Assembly: GCA_021780905.1 (NCBI GenBank) | Contig: JAJXXW010000030.1 | Location: 1-64,000 of the forward strand | Length of the DNA: 64,000 bases | Source of the DNA: a bacterium | GTDB lineage: Bacteria > Verrucomicrobiota > Verrucomicrobiia > Limisphaerales > UBA11358 | Direction of reading: 5' to 3' | Part shown: positions 1 through 8,067 of the stretch, piece by piece | How positions within the stretch are numbered: the stretch's first letter is position 1 | Layout: every line of letters begins with the position of its first letter | Notes under the pieces: model-generated | What the model was told of the DNA's origin: nothing | The model's input: the letters and a program-made list of their open reading frames with translations, nothing else | The model's database searches: none | Translations under genes and position numbers: made by a program

Positions 1-57
1 GTTGCGCAGGATCGCAGCAAATCACCCGCGCCGATACAACTAATTTGGCGCGCCGGA

Positions 58-753
58 TTACTCGCCGCCTTCCATGTGGCAATACATCGTCTGCAGCGCG
101 ATTTTTCCCGGCCCGGTGAACCGGTTCCAGACGATTTGTCCGGCGCTCGCAAAAAACCCGGTGGAAAGTTTTTGGAACATCGTCTGCATCTGCACCGTGC
201 GATCCTTGTAGATCCAGCCGCCTGGCTCGATGTCAATCGCCTCGCCCGCCGCGAGCGTGACCTCGAACACATTGCCGAAACCGTGCAGCCAGAGAATGCC
301 CTCGCGCTGCGGACAGGAAAAGGTGTCAATGAAAAACCCCGTGCCGCCGAGCAGCATGTTCGCCGCGCCGCGCACGCGTGTGAAGGTGTATTCCACATTG
401 TCCGTGGCGGCCAGCCATTGATGCTCACGCACGTCCACGCTCTCGCCGGGCTGGAGATGCAAGCCGAACACATGGCCCGCGCCGTCGCGGCTGAAGGCGA
501 TGCGCCCCGGCCCGCTCGCGCCGGTCAGCAGGAACGGCATCCCGGCGAGCATCCGCTTGAACGCGCCTTTCATCGGGTGCAGCGCGATCTGCACCGCCGG
601 GTCTTTCCACAGCAGAATGTGATGCTCGAAATAAACGCCGGTGTGGCTCAATTCCAGATGCAGCGCCGGCACCAGTTCGCCCTCGATGTGGTAGGTGACG
701 CCGCCGAAGGTTTCGTTCTGGACGTTGGTGGTCAATTGGACGGGGACAGGCAT
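58..753 (-). CDS. AIM24 family protein (DUF124-like)
   Basis: Protein of about 231 residues with the Gly-rich, all-beta pattern of the AIM24/TIGR00266 family: a motif near 'GPGRIAFSRDG', then 'GGTGFFIDTF' and 'LHGFGNVFEVTL', and a C-terminal 'FTGPGKIALQT' repeat of the first motif. Proteins of this family are mostly uncharacterised in bacteria (a mitochondrial relative exists in yeast), so no reaction can be given. No signal peptide or membrane segment is seen. I chose the ATG at 753 because the family alignment begins around 'MPVPVQLTTN'; the frame is open further upstream, but that stretch does not look like this family. It stands alone, downstream of a decayed transposase on the same strand. 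The family call is fairly secure; the function is unknown. Confidence 0.8.
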   Translation of the reverse strand: MPVPVQLTTNVQNETFGGVTYHIEGELVPALHLELSHTGVYFEHHILLWKDPAVQIALHPMKGAFKRMLAGMPFLLTGASGPGRIAFSRDGAGHVFGLHLQPGESVDVREHQWLAATDNVEYTFTRVRGAANMLLGGTGFFIDTFSCPQREGILWLHGFGNVFEVTLAAGEAIDIEPGGWIYKDRTVQMQTMFQKLSTGFFASAGQIVWNRFTGPGKIALQTMYCHMEGGE

Positions 754-997
754 AGATTTTAATTTGATTGAGGTTTGAAGTCGGGCCGCATTGAAAGGCT
801 GCCGGGAGTCGCCGTCAAGTCTTTCCAAACCAGCCGGCCCGAGAGGAGCCGACGGATTCGCCCGGCACGCAAATAATCAAATAAATTCAGCCTACTGCAC
901 CGTCCGTTGGTGCCCGCCGCCGTCTCTTGTAGAAATTGGTCGAGCACCTGGAGATAGCCATCCAGTGAATCGCCGGCATCGGGACCGAGGTCGCGCT
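754..997. other. gene-poor stretch with a short unrecognised open frame
   Basis: Between the AIM24-like gene and the transposase remnant there is a minus-strand open frame whose translation includes 'DYLRAGRIRRLLSGRL'. It has no recognisable family and runs to the edge of the AIM24-like start. It could be the decayed tail of another gene or chance. I see no promoter or repeat that I can support here. Confidence 0.3.
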
Positions 998-1260
998 TCA
1001 GTTGCCGCAACTGGTCGGCAGCCGACCGGTGATCTCGCAACGGTGCTGGAAGACATTGAGATGTCGCCATGTCAGCACTTCGATGTGGTCGCAGCAGAAA
1101 ACCAACCCACCTTCTTCAGGACAGCACACCCACTCCCAAAGCTTGGCGTCTCGCGGATCTCCAAAAATACCGTCCCGCTTTCCCGCTCCAACCGGCTTTG
1201 GATCACTTCCCAGTTCAAGCCCTACCCCAGCAGTTCGTGAAATAGTTTTTCAGGCGTCAT
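998..1260 (-). pseudogene. ISL3-family transposase remnant (N-terminal zinc-binding part)
   Basis: Reading the minus strand from an ATG at 1260 gives 'MTPEKLFHELLG', a stop (TAG at 1222-1224), then 'GLNWEVIQSRLERESGTVFL'. A shift of frame near 1148 continues into 'VCCPEEGG', 'CCDHIEVLTWRHLNVFQHRC' and 'LPTS', ending at TGA 998-1000. The order of a short N-terminal helix, a Cys pair, 'DH...TWRHLN.F.HRC' and a basic end is that of the N-terminal zinc-binding domain of ISL3-type transposases. The catalytic DDE part is absent. It is therefore a dead, truncated copy with at least one stop and one frameshift. The call rests on pattern memory, not on a search. Confidence 0.6.
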
Positions 1261-1333
1261 CCCCTCAGCCTATCCAACTCATATTTCTATTCCGCCGAAA
1301 ACAGCGGGAAACCTGGTTTCACAAAATAATTTT

Positions 1334-1362
1334 TTGATTACCAGGCAGTTATGGCATAATTA
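1334..1362 (+). promoter_or_regulatory. possible sigma70-type promoter
   Basis: TTGATT at 1334-1339 and TAATTA at 1357-1362 are separated by 17 bases in a locally AT-rich stretch, about 70 bases before the ATG of the secreted DUF6600-like protein. The match to consensus is partial and the consensus of this phylum is not well known, so this is only a candidate. Confidence 0.3.
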
Positions 1363-1433
1363 TGAAATATCTTGGCAACTTTCGCGTCCAATGCTCGTTA
1401 AAAGAACCGAGTGCAAAACTGAATCAACCTTTT

Positions 1434-3023
1434 ATGAAAAATTATTTTATCTCCAAAACCTCCGTCGCCGTGGCGGGCATAATCGCCTTGGCGACCGGCC
1501 CGGCCGGCGTTATCACTGCCCAGCCCGTTACGACGGCGGCGTATGCCGGGACCTTGCCCGCCAACATTCCGCCCGGCAGCCCGGCGGCGGAAGTCGTCAA
1601 ACTCGCACAGGCCGGCGTGGATGCTGGTGTCATCCTGTCGTATATTTCGAGTTGTCCGAGCGCGTTCAATCTCGACGCGGATCAAATCATTTCGCTCAAC
1701 GACGCCGGCGTCTCCACCGACATGATGAACGCCATGATGGCGCACGACCAAAATCTTTCGGCGGCCGTTGCTCCGCCCCCGGCGGAGGCCGGCTCCCCAG
1801 CGCCTGTGGAAAACGTGGACAGCACGCCGCCAGCCACACCGGTCACCGCGAATGATTTTGACAACACGTTGTCGCCTTATGGTCAATGGGTGGTCGTGGA
1901 GGGTTACGGTCGCTGCTGGCGTCCGACCACGGTGATTTACGATTCGGCCTGGCAGCCTTACTGCGACCGGGGACACTGGGTTTACACGGATTGCGGCTGG
2001 TATTGGCAGTCGGATTATGCATGGGGCATGACGTTCCACTACGGCCGCTGGTTTCATCATATGGATTATGGCTGGTGCTGGTATCCGGACACGGTGTGGG
2101 CGCCCTCCTGGGTGACGTGGCGGTCTGGCGGCGATTATTGCGGCTGGGCGCCGCTGCCGCCGTTTGCCGAATATCGTCCGGGCCTGGGCTTTTATTATCG
2201 CGGCGCGAGCGTGTCCATGGGCTTTGATTTTGGACTTGATGCGGGCTGTTTCGCGTTCGTCTCGGCCGACCACTTTTGCGACCGGAATCCACGCAGCTAC
2301 TGTATCTCGCAGGACCGCGTGCCGCAAATTTACCACCAAACAACGGTGATCAATAATTACTATGAGAACAACCATACGATCATTAATCGCGGAATTTCCG
2401 TGCAACGAATCACTACCGTGACGCATCGGGAAATTACGCCCGTCCATGTCGGCTCGCTGCCGAATGCCGAACGGCAAGGCTGGCGTGGCCCGGTGGACAG
2501 AACGGCGGGGCGAAATGTCAGCCCCCACAACAGCCAGATTCGCAACAGCCCGGCCTGGCACAACCATAACAATAACGGCAACGCCGGCCTGCGCCAGAGT
2601 TTCAATCCGACAGCGGAACTCAGGCAACCTGGCAACAGTTCGATTGAGCAGCCCCGCCAGTCGGTGTCCCCGTTTACGCCCTACGCCACGGTGCCGTCGC
2701 ATCACAACTTGCCAACACCCGCTCCGGCCACACCGCCGCCGCTGGAGCAGACTCGGCCACACACCCCCCGCGCGCCGGCCGTGAATCCCGCTTGGCAAAA
2801 CAATGACTGGCAAAATCGCCGAATGACACGCGGTCCCGACAACTACCCGCCAGCGCATGGTGCCTGGCAGTTGGAACAGCATCGTCCCGCCGGGCCGCAA
2901 GCACAGCCCCGACCGGCCGAGCCGGTGCAGCCGCGCAACTACACGGCCCCGGCTCCGGCCGCCAGTCCGTCGCACAGTTCCAGCAACAACCTGGGCTCCG
3001 GCCGGGATTGGCGCAACAACTAA
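1434..3023 (+). CDS. secreted DUF6600-like / YXWXP-repeat protein
   Basis: Protein of 529 residues. The first ~30 residues form a Sec-type signal peptide (basic 'MKNYFISK', hydrophobic core, small residues near 'GVITAQPV'). Residues ~140-260 are rich in Tyr, Trp and Cys with repeated patterns such as 'LSPYGQWVVVEGYGRCWRP', 'GHWVYTDCGWYW' and 'GWAPLPP', as in DUF6600/YXWGXW-type proteins. The C-terminal ~200 residues are Pro, Asn, Gln and His rich and look disordered. The start at 1434 removes 24 upstream in-frame residues that would spoil the signal peptide. It is likely exported to the periplasm or surface; its role is unknown. It is monocistronic, with a strong terminator directly after the stop. 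Confidence 0.7.
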   Translation: MKNYFISKTSVAVAGIIALATGPAGVITAQPVTTAAYAGTLPANIPPGSPAAEVVKLAQAGVDAGVILSYISSCPSAFNLDADQIISLNDAGVSTDMMNAMMAHDQNLSAAVAPPPAEAGSPAPVENVDSTPPATPVTANDFDNTLSPYGQWVVVEGYGRCWRPTTVIYDSAWQPYCDRGHWVYTDCGWYWQSDYAWGMTFHYGRWFHHMDYGWCWYPDTVWAPSWVTWRSGGDYCGWAPLPPFAEYRPGLGFYYRGASVSMGFDFGLDAGCFAFVSADHFCDRNPRSYCISQDRVPQIYHQTTVINNYYENNHTIINRGISVQRITTVTHREITPVHVGSLPNAERQGWRGPVDRTAGRNVSPHNSQIRNSPAWHNHNNNGNAGLRQSFNPTAELRQPGNSSIEQPRQSVSPFTPYATVPSHHNLPTPAPATPPPLEQTRPHTPRAPAVNPAWQNNDWQNRRMTRGPDNYPPAHGAWQLEQHRPAGPQAQPRPAEPVQPRNYTAPAPAASPSHSSSNNLGSGRDWRNN

Positions 3024-3043
3024 CATGTGAGACAGAATACCGG

Positions 3044-3075
3044 AACGCCGCGATGGCAACGTCGCGGCGTTTTTG
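3044..3075 (+). terminator. rho-independent terminator
   Basis: A perfect 10-bp stem (AACGCCGCGA at 3044-3053 with TCGCGGCGTT at 3062-3071) and an 8-base loop are followed by a T run. It lies 20 bases after the stop of the DUF6600-like gene and separates it from ruvC. Confidence 0.85.
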
Positions 3076-3138
3076 CTTTTGCAAGTTCGCCGCCACTGGC
3101 AAAGTTTCCGCGTGGGAATTTCCGTCCAGCAGTTTGAG

Positions 3139-3723
3139 CAGATGCAGGCGCGCCTCAACGGCCGGCCAGCGCGTGGCCGCAGCATTTCCCCACTCGTCAC
3201 TCGCCACTCGCCACTCATCACGCCAAAAACCATTCTGGGCATTGATCCGTCGGTGCGTGGCACCGGTTACGGCGTCATCCGCTTGGAGAAATCCGGTCCA
3301 GTCGTGCTGGCGCAGGGAACGATTTCCTGCCCGAAAGATTGGGAGCGCTCGCGCTGCCTGGCTAAAATTTCGCAAACGCTCCGCGAGATTCTGTGTCTAT
3401 ACCAGCCGACGGTTTGTGTGGTCGAAGGACTTTTCTTTGCGCAGAATCTGAAGACGGCCATCATCATGGGCGAGGCGCGCGGCGCGGCGATGGCGGCGAT
3501 TGCCGAGGCCGGCTTGGACATTTATGAAATCGCCACGCGCAAGGTGAAGCAGGCTATCGTCGGCTACGGCGCGGCACAAAAACTTGCCGTCGCCAAAATG
3601 GTGCAACGGATGTTGAAACTCGCCGAGTTGCCCGCGCCCGACGCGGCGGACGCGCTCGCGCTGGCACTGACGCATGCGCAGGAAAATTCGCGGCACGGTT
3701 TGAATGCGCCGAAAAAAATTTGA
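3139..3723 (+). CDS. ruvC: RuvC crossover junction endodeoxyribonuclease
   Basis: Holliday-junction resolvase that cleaves four-way junctions with RuvAB during recombinational repair. The family core begins at 'ILGIDPSVRGTGYG' and contains the catalytic acidic residues: Asp in 'GID', Glu in 'CVVEGLFFAQN', and the Asp pair in 'DAADALALALTHA'. All are present, so the enzyme should be active. The start is unclear. The canonical N-terminus has no start codon at the expected place; the nearest in-frame ATG (3139) adds about 30 residues, partly encoded by a heptanucleotide repeat at 3191-3221. With that start the protein has 194 residues, slightly long for RuvC. The ruvA gene follows 119 bases later; ruvB is not in the window. 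Confidence 0.92.
   Translation, partial: QMQARLNGRPARGRSISPLVTRHSPLITPKTILGIDPSVRGTGYGVIRLEKSGPVVLAQGTISCPKDWERSRCLAKISQTLREILCLYQPTVCVVEGLFFAQNLKTAIIMGEARGAAMAAIAEAGLDIYEIATRKVKQAIVGYGAAQKLAVAKMVQRMLKLAELPAPDAADALALALTHAQENSRHGLNAPKKI
3191..3221 (+). repeat. heptanucleotide tandem repeat at the ruvC 5' end
   Basis: Four and a half 7-base units of the form CACTCGT / CACTCGC / CACTCGC / CACTCAT / CAC. They lie immediately before the conserved RuvC N-terminus and would be translated if the ATG at 3139 is used. Confidence 0.8.
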
Positions 3724-3842
3724 GATATGCATGCCGACAAAGTTTTCTCCATTATTTGCAAGCCCTTTGACGATCATCATTCCACTCGCTGTGATTGTAA
3801 TCATAGGCCTGTATTGGTTTTAGGGGCTGGACAAAAATAAAG

Positions 3843-4445
3843 ATGATAACTTTTCTCCAAGGCAAACTCATCGAATCGCTCCCCACTCAAGTCGTGGTGG
3901 AGGTGAACGGCATCGGCTACGAAGTGCTGATGCCGCTCTCTTCCTTTGACAAACTACCACCCATCGGCGGCGGGGTGAAACTGCTCACGCAGCTCATCGT
4001 GCGTGAGGATGCACATGTTCTTTACGGCTTTGCGACGCCAGCGGAGCGCGATTTGTTCCGGCTGCTCATCAACCATGTCAGCGGCATCGGCCCGAAAACC
4101 GCGCTGAACATCTTGAGCGGCATGAACGTCGTGGCTTTTCGCGGCGCGGTGGCGAACAGCGACGTAAAGTCGCTCTCGCAGATTTCCGGCGTCGGCAAAA
4201 AGACCGCCGAGCGCATCGTCGTTGAGTTGCGCGACAAAATCGGCGCCGCCGGCGCGCTGGAGGCCGCGAGCGCCAAACATTCGCTTTCCCCCGACGACCA
4301 GAAAACCAACGACGCCACGCTCGCGCTCATGGCGCTCGGCTTCAAACAAATCGAGGCGCACGACGCCGTCCGCGCCGCCCTGACGATGCTGGGTTCGACG
4401 GCGACCGTGGAACAACTCGTGCGCGCCTGCCTGAAGAAAGGTTGA
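3843..4445 (+). CDS. ruvA: Holliday junction branch migration protein RuvA
   Basis: 200 residues, the usual RuvA length. Domain I (OB fold) starts 'MITFLQGKLIESLP'. Domain II carries two helix-hairpin-helix motifs, 'LINHVSGIGPKTALNIL' (around residue 75) and 'LSQISGVGKKTAERIV' (around residue 110). The C-terminal domain III contains 'DATLALMALGFK'. RuvA tetramers hold the Holliday junction and load the RuvB motor. The gene lies in the same direction as ruvC; the short gap suggests co-transcription. The ATG start is unambiguous. Confidence 0.96.
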   Translation: MITFLQGKLIESLPTQVVVEVNGIGYEVLMPLSSFDKLPPIGGGVKLLTQLIVREDAHVLYGFATPAERDLFRLLINHVSGIGPKTALNILSGMNVVAFRGAVANSDVKSLSQISGVGKKTAERIVVELRDKIGAAGALEAASAKHSLSPDDQKTNDATLALMALGFKQIEAHDAVRAALTMLGSTATVEQLVRACLKKG

Positions 4446-4559
4446 AATGGCAAAACCTTCAACCTTCGACGCCCAACATCCAGGGTTGGGACGGCCGGCC
4501 ATTTATTGCGCGCTGAAAGTTGGACGTCGAATGTCGAATACTTGAACTTTTAATTTCCC
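4446..4559. repeat. short intergenic repeat-derived spacer
   Basis: The gap between ruvA and the acyltransferase contains facing copies of a TTCGACG...CCAAC motif (around 4465-4478) and GTTGG-ACGTCGAATGTCGAA (around 4518-4538). Together they give an imperfect dyad with 7-base periodicity (TCGAATG, TCGAATA). This is the same style as the heptamer repeats seen elsewhere in the window. Confidence 0.45.
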
Positions 4560-5279
4560 ATGTCCACCATTCCGCTCCAGAAACCGACAACCGGGCCCCA
4601 GCGCCCGAAATCCGGCGTGGTGATTCCGCATCCGCCCAAATGGCACCAGCGGCTGGCGGCGTTTTTGCTTTTCATTTCGCTGCGCGGCCTGTTGCTCACG
4701 GTGCGCTGCCGGTTGAAAACCCGTTCGGAATTTTTTTCGCCGGGTGCCCCGACGCCGGTCATCTTCTGCATCTGGCACAACCGGCTGGCGACGTGCGTAA
4801 AGGTTCTGGATGTCCACCGCCGGCCGCATAATGCCGGCGCGGGCATGGCGGCACTGGTGAGCGCGAGCAAAGACGGCGCGTTTCTGTCCCGCACGCTCGA
4901 ATGGTTTGGCGTCCAGCCCGTGCGCGGCTCCAGCAGCCGGCGCGGCGCGCAGGCGATGCTCGAAATGACGACCTGGGCGCAACGCGGCCATGACCTGACC
5001 ATCACGCCCGACGGCCCGCGCGGGCCGTGCTACGAAGTTCAGGAAGGCATCATCTCGCTGGCGCAATTGACCGGCCTGCCGATTGTGCCGGTGGCACTGA
5101 ATCTAAACTGGAAAATCCGCATCAAAAGCTGGGACCGGTTTCAGATTCCGCTGCCGTTCGCGCGCTGCGAGGTGTGCGTGGGTAAGCCCATCCGGGTGCC
5201 CTCCGACGTGACCGACGATGAACGGAGACAGTTGCGTCAACAACTTCAAGCCGAACTGCGCGCCCTCACGCGCGACTGA
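4560..5279 (+). CDS. DUF374 lysophospholipid acyltransferase family protein
   Basis: 239 residues of the DUF374/LPLAT-like family, which transfer acyl groups to lipid precursors at the inner membrane. The sequence shows 'IFCIWHNRLA' (the His motif), 'VSASKDGAFLSRTLEWFG', 'VRGSSSRRGAQAML' and 'ITPDGPRGPCYEVQEG', the block diagnostic of DUF374. A hydrophobic stretch near residues 32-48 may anchor it to the membrane. Members of the family are often linked to lipid A or Kdo-lipid biosynthesis, but nothing nearby confirms a substrate. The stop is 3 bases before priA, so the two are probably co-transcribed. Confidence 0.82.
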   Translation: MSTIPLQKPTTGPQRPKSGVVIPHPPKWHQRLAAFLLFISLRGLLLTVRCRLKTRSEFFSPGAPTPVIFCIWHNRLATCVKVLDVHRRPHNAGAGMAALVSASKDGAFLSRTLEWFGVQPVRGSSSRRGAQAMLEMTTWAQRGHDLTITPDGPRGPCYEVQEGIISLAQLTGLPIVPVALNLNWKIRIKSWDRFQIPLPFARCEVCVGKPIRVPSDVTDDERRQLRQQLQAELRALTRD

Positions 5280-5282
5280 AAC

Positions 5283-7643
5283 ATGATCGCCCGCGTCAGC
5301 CTGGAAATCGCCCTGCGGAAGGAATTTGATTACTTGATTCCGGCGGCGCTGGCCGGACAGGTGGACGTGGGCAGCCGCGTGCAGGTGCCGTTCGGTCCGC
5401 GCAAACTTCTCGGCGTCGTCACCGCCGTCGCCGAGGAATCCGGCCACGCCAAGCTCAAGCCCATCCTCAAAGTCATCGGCGCGGACACGCTCGTTACGCC
5501 GAAAGTTTTGCGGCTCGCACGCTGGATCGGCGAGTATTACTGCTGCGCGCCGGAGATCGCGCTCAAATCGGTTCTGCCCGAAGCCGTGCGAAAAGAAGAC
5601 GCGGGCTGGCGCGAGCGGCTGTTTGTCCGCGCGCTGGCGGTGAGCGGAGAATTTCCCAAGCTGCCCAAGCGCCAGCAGGAGGTCTGGAACATCGTTGAGG
5701 AACGTCAGGGTATTTTGTTGTCCGAGCTCGTCGAACTGGCGGGAACCACCGCCTCCACGGTCCGCAAGCTGGAAGACCGTGGGCTGATCCGCATCGCCAA
5801 TGAAATATCCGAGCGCGATCCTTACGCGAAGGAAACCATTCTCGCCTCACAGCCGCTGACATTGAATCCGGCACAGGCGGTCGCGCTGGAAAAAATCAAG
5901 ACGGCGATGGATTCAAGAAGCACAGAATGCACCAGGCAGAATGCACAAGTGGCCGGAGCAAAACCGTCAACCGTCAACCATCAACCATCAACCTTTCTTC
6001 TCCACGGCGTCACCGGCAGCGGCAAGACGGAAATCTATCTGCAGGGCATCGCGCACGCGCTGGCAAAAGGCCACGGCGCGATTGTGCTCGTGCCGGAAAT
6101 TGCGCTGACGCCACAGACCGTCGAACGGTTCAAGGCGCGGTTCAGCTCGGGAAAATTGCAGACGCTGGTCGCGGTGTTGCATTCGCATCTGTCTGCTGGC
6201 GAGCGGCATGATGAGTGGCACAAAATCCGGCAGGGGCGCGCGCGCATCGTCATCGGCGCGCGCTCGGCGATTTTTGCGCCGGTCGAGCCGCTCGGCCTCG
6301 TCATTGTGGACGAGGAGCACGAGCAGACTTACAAGCAGGAAGAAGCGCCGCGCTACCATGCGCGTGATGTCGCCGTCATGCGCGGGCAGATGGAAAAAGC
6401 CGTGGTCGTGCTCGGCTCGGCCACGCCGTCACTGGAAAGTTTTTACAATTGCCGGAAGGGAAAATTCGCGCTGCTCGAACTGCCGCAGCGCGTGGATGAG
6501 CAAAAACTGCCGCACACCCGCGTCGTGGACATGCGGCAGACGGCGCGCGACGGCAAAGGTCCACCGCTGTTTTCGCCGCAGCTCAAGGAGGCGATCCAGC
6601 AGCGGCTGGAGCGCAAGGAGCAGACGATTTTATTTTTGAACCGGCGCGGTTATTCCACATCGCTGCAATGCCCCAAGTGCGGCCACGTTTGCGAATGCCC
6701 GAATTGCAGCATTGCGCTCACCTACCATCGCGCCGAACAGAAACTCGCCTGCCACATCTGCGGGCACAACGCGCAGGTCCCCGTCGTCTGCCCGAACGAA
6801 AAGTGCAAGAATCCCGCCATCCGGTTCGCCGGCACCGGCACGCAAAGGGTCGAGGAGACACTTGCGAAAATTTTTCCGCACGCGCGCATCCGGCGCATGG
6901 ACGCCGACACGATGAAGCGCAAGGACGATTACCGCGCGGTGCTCGGTGATTTTCGCGCGGGCAAAATTGACATTCTTGTCGGCACCCAGATGATCGCAAA
7001 GGGGCTGCATTTTCCAAACGTCACGCTCGTCGGCATCATTTACGCGGATTCGGCGCTGCACCAGCCGGATTTTCGCGCGGGCGAGCGCACCTTCCAACTG
7101 CTCACGCAGGTCGCCGGCCGCGCCGGCCGCGGCGATGTGGAAGGCGAAGTCTTCGTGCAGGCGTTCACGCCGTTTCATCCGGCGATCCAATACGCGCGGC
7201 GGCACGACTTCAACGGTTTCTTCGAGCAGGAACTGGAATTCCGCGCCCAGTTGAAATACCCGCCATTCAGCCGTGTCGCGCTGCTCACGCTCAAGGGGCG
7301 CAACGAGGAAAAAGTGAAATTCTCCGCCGAACACCTGAAACGCGAGCTGGAGAAAAAACTCAAATCGCGAGGCGGGGCGGGTGGTCCTTTACCCGCCGCC
7401 GATCGGCTCGCCGGCAACAGCGCCCACGAGGTGAAGCGCCCTGCCGGCTTCAAAGATTTGATGGTCGCCGGTCCCGCGCCCGCGCCGCTGCTGCGCGCGG
7501 AAAACTTTTACCGCTACCAAATCATGCTGCGGACGGGGGCAATGAGCGCGTTGAGCCGCGAACTTGCGGTGATCGTCCAATCGTTGACGCTGCCCGATGA
7601 CGTGACGCTGGCCGTGGATATTGATCCGGTGAGCTTGAGTTGA
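5283..7643 (+). CDS. priA: primosomal protein N' (PriA replication-restart helicase)
   Basis: 786 residues. The N-terminal DNA-binding domain is followed by a helicase core: Walker A 'GVTGSGKTEIY' near residue 240 and the DEAH-type box 'VDEEHEQTYK'. Then come eight Cys for two zinc ions ('CPKCGHVCECPNC', 'CHICG', 'CPNEKC') and helicase motifs V-VI ('VGTQMIAKGLHFPNV', 'QVAGRAGRG'). PriA reloads the replisome at collapsed forks and works with RecBCD, which is also encoded in this window. An oddity is residues ~211-236, an extra low-complexity segment made of 7-base repeats just before Walker A. The frame stays open through it, so the gene looks functional. The ATG at 5283 is 3 bases after the upstream stop. 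Confidence 0.96.
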   Translation: MIARVSLEIALRKEFDYLIPAALAGQVDVGSRVQVPFGPRKLLGVVTAVAEESGHAKLKPILKVIGADTLVTPKVLRLARWIGEYYCCAPEIALKSVLPEAVRKEDAGWRERLFVRALAVSGEFPKLPKRQQEVWNIVEERQGILLSELVELAGTTASTVRKLEDRGLIRIANEISERDPYAKETILASQPLTLNPAQAVALEKIKTAMDSRSTECTRQNAQVAGAKPSTVNHQPSTFLLHGVTGSGKTEIYLQGIAHALAKGHGAIVLVPEIALTPQTVERFKARFSSGKLQTLVAVLHSHLSAGERHDEWHKIRQGRARIVIGARSAIFAPVEPLGLVIVDEEHEQTYKQEEAPRYHARDVAVMRGQMEKAVVVLGSATPSLESFYNCRKGKFALLELPQRVDEQKLPHTRVVDMRQTARDGKGPPLFSPQLKEAIQQRLERKEQTILFLNRRGYSTSLQCPKCGHVCECPNCSIALTYHRAEQKLACHICGHNAQVPVVCPNEKCKNPAIRFAGTGTQRVEETLAKIFPHARIRRMDADTMKRKDDYRAVLGDFRAGKIDILVGTQMIAKGLHFPNVTLVGIIYADSALHQPDFRAGERTFQLLTQVAGRAGRGDVEGEVFVQAFTPFHPAIQYARRHDFNGFFEQELEFRAQLKYPPFSRVALLTLKGRNEEKVKFSAEHLKRELEKKLKSRGGAGGPLPAADRLAGNSAHEVKRPAGFKDLMVAGPAPAPLLRAENFYRYQIMLRTGAMSALSRELAVIVQSLTLPDDVTLAVDIDPVSLS
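5926..5991 (+). repeat. in-frame heptanucleotide repeats inside priA
   Basis: There are two adjacent blocks with 7-base period: CAGAATG/CACCAGG/CAGAATG/CACAAG and, from 5964, CCGTCAA/CCGTCAA/CCATCAA/CCATCAA. The second translates to 'PSTVNHQPST'. The insert sits in the linker between the DNA-binding and helicase domains. Confidence 0.8.
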
Positions 7644-7647
7644 TATG

Positions 7648-7670
7648 ACCCGGAAATGAGCCGGGTTTTG
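7648..7670 (+). terminator. probable terminator after priA
   Basis: ACCCGG (7648-7653) pairs with CCGGGT (7661-7666) around a 7-base loop, followed by TTTG, five bases after the priA stop. It is a short stem with a weak T run, so confidence is moderate. Confidence 0.5.
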
Positions 7671-7672
7671 GC

Positions 7673-7969
7673 GTGCTCCGCCGGGGGAAAATTGCCGCCG
7701 CAATTTTCGTGGCGGAAGTGAAGGCCGCGCGTGGCAAAGTGGCGTTGAAAACCCACCGGTTTGCCGAGGCGACGCAGCTACTCCGCGAGCGCGGCCTTAT
7801 CATTGCCGCAGCGGCCGAACAATTTATCACGCTGGCCGACGGACATTCCACCGCCGAGGTGATCCAGACGCTGGCCGCCGCCGGGTTCGCGATCGGGGGC
7901 CTCTGGCAGCACGAACAGACGGTCGAGAATTTTTATCTGGGCCTGATCAACCGCCAGGAAAAAAATTGA
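7673..7969 (+). pseudogene. truncated ABC-exporter ATPase (C-terminal remnant)
   Basis: Open frame of 98 codons with a GTG at its start. The last ~70 residues ('LRERGLIIAAAAEQFITLAD', 'VIQTLAAAGFAIGGLW', 'QTVENFYLGLI') follow the pattern of the accessory C-terminal domain of ABC-2-type exporter ATPases, which ends in 'sLEdvFl.l'. No Walker A, signature or Walker B motif is present, and the priA stop lies 30 bases upstream, leaving no room for them. The downstream permease supports the reading as the stump of an ATPase gene. It could instead be a small independent protein. The family call is by pattern only. Confidence 0.45.
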
Positions 7970-7970
7970 A

Positions 7971-8067
7971 CATCCAACATCCAACGCTAATCATCGCAGG
8001 CCAGCTTGGCCGCGCCGCATTCCTGGGCGTTGAGTGTTGCCTGTGAATAATTCTTAATTGCCCCCTG
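7971..8067. repeat. short heptamer repeat and spacer before the permease
   Basis: CATCCAA-CATCCAA-CGCTAAT at 7971-7991 is a short 7-base repeat that begins directly after the stop of the ATPase remnant. The rest of the gap to the TTG start at 8068 shows nothing else I can support. Confidence 0.5.

Noticed and set aside
759-1070. 103-codon minus-strand frame upstream of the AIM24-like gene
   Set aside because: Its first part is an off-frame reading of the ISL3-type remnant and the rest matches nothing I recognise; not supported as a gene.
1398-3263. 621-codon minus-strand open frame
   Set aside because: It lies fully opposite the DUF6600-like gene, is Arg/Ala/Gly rich with no domain pattern, and covers the terminator and ruvC 5' end.
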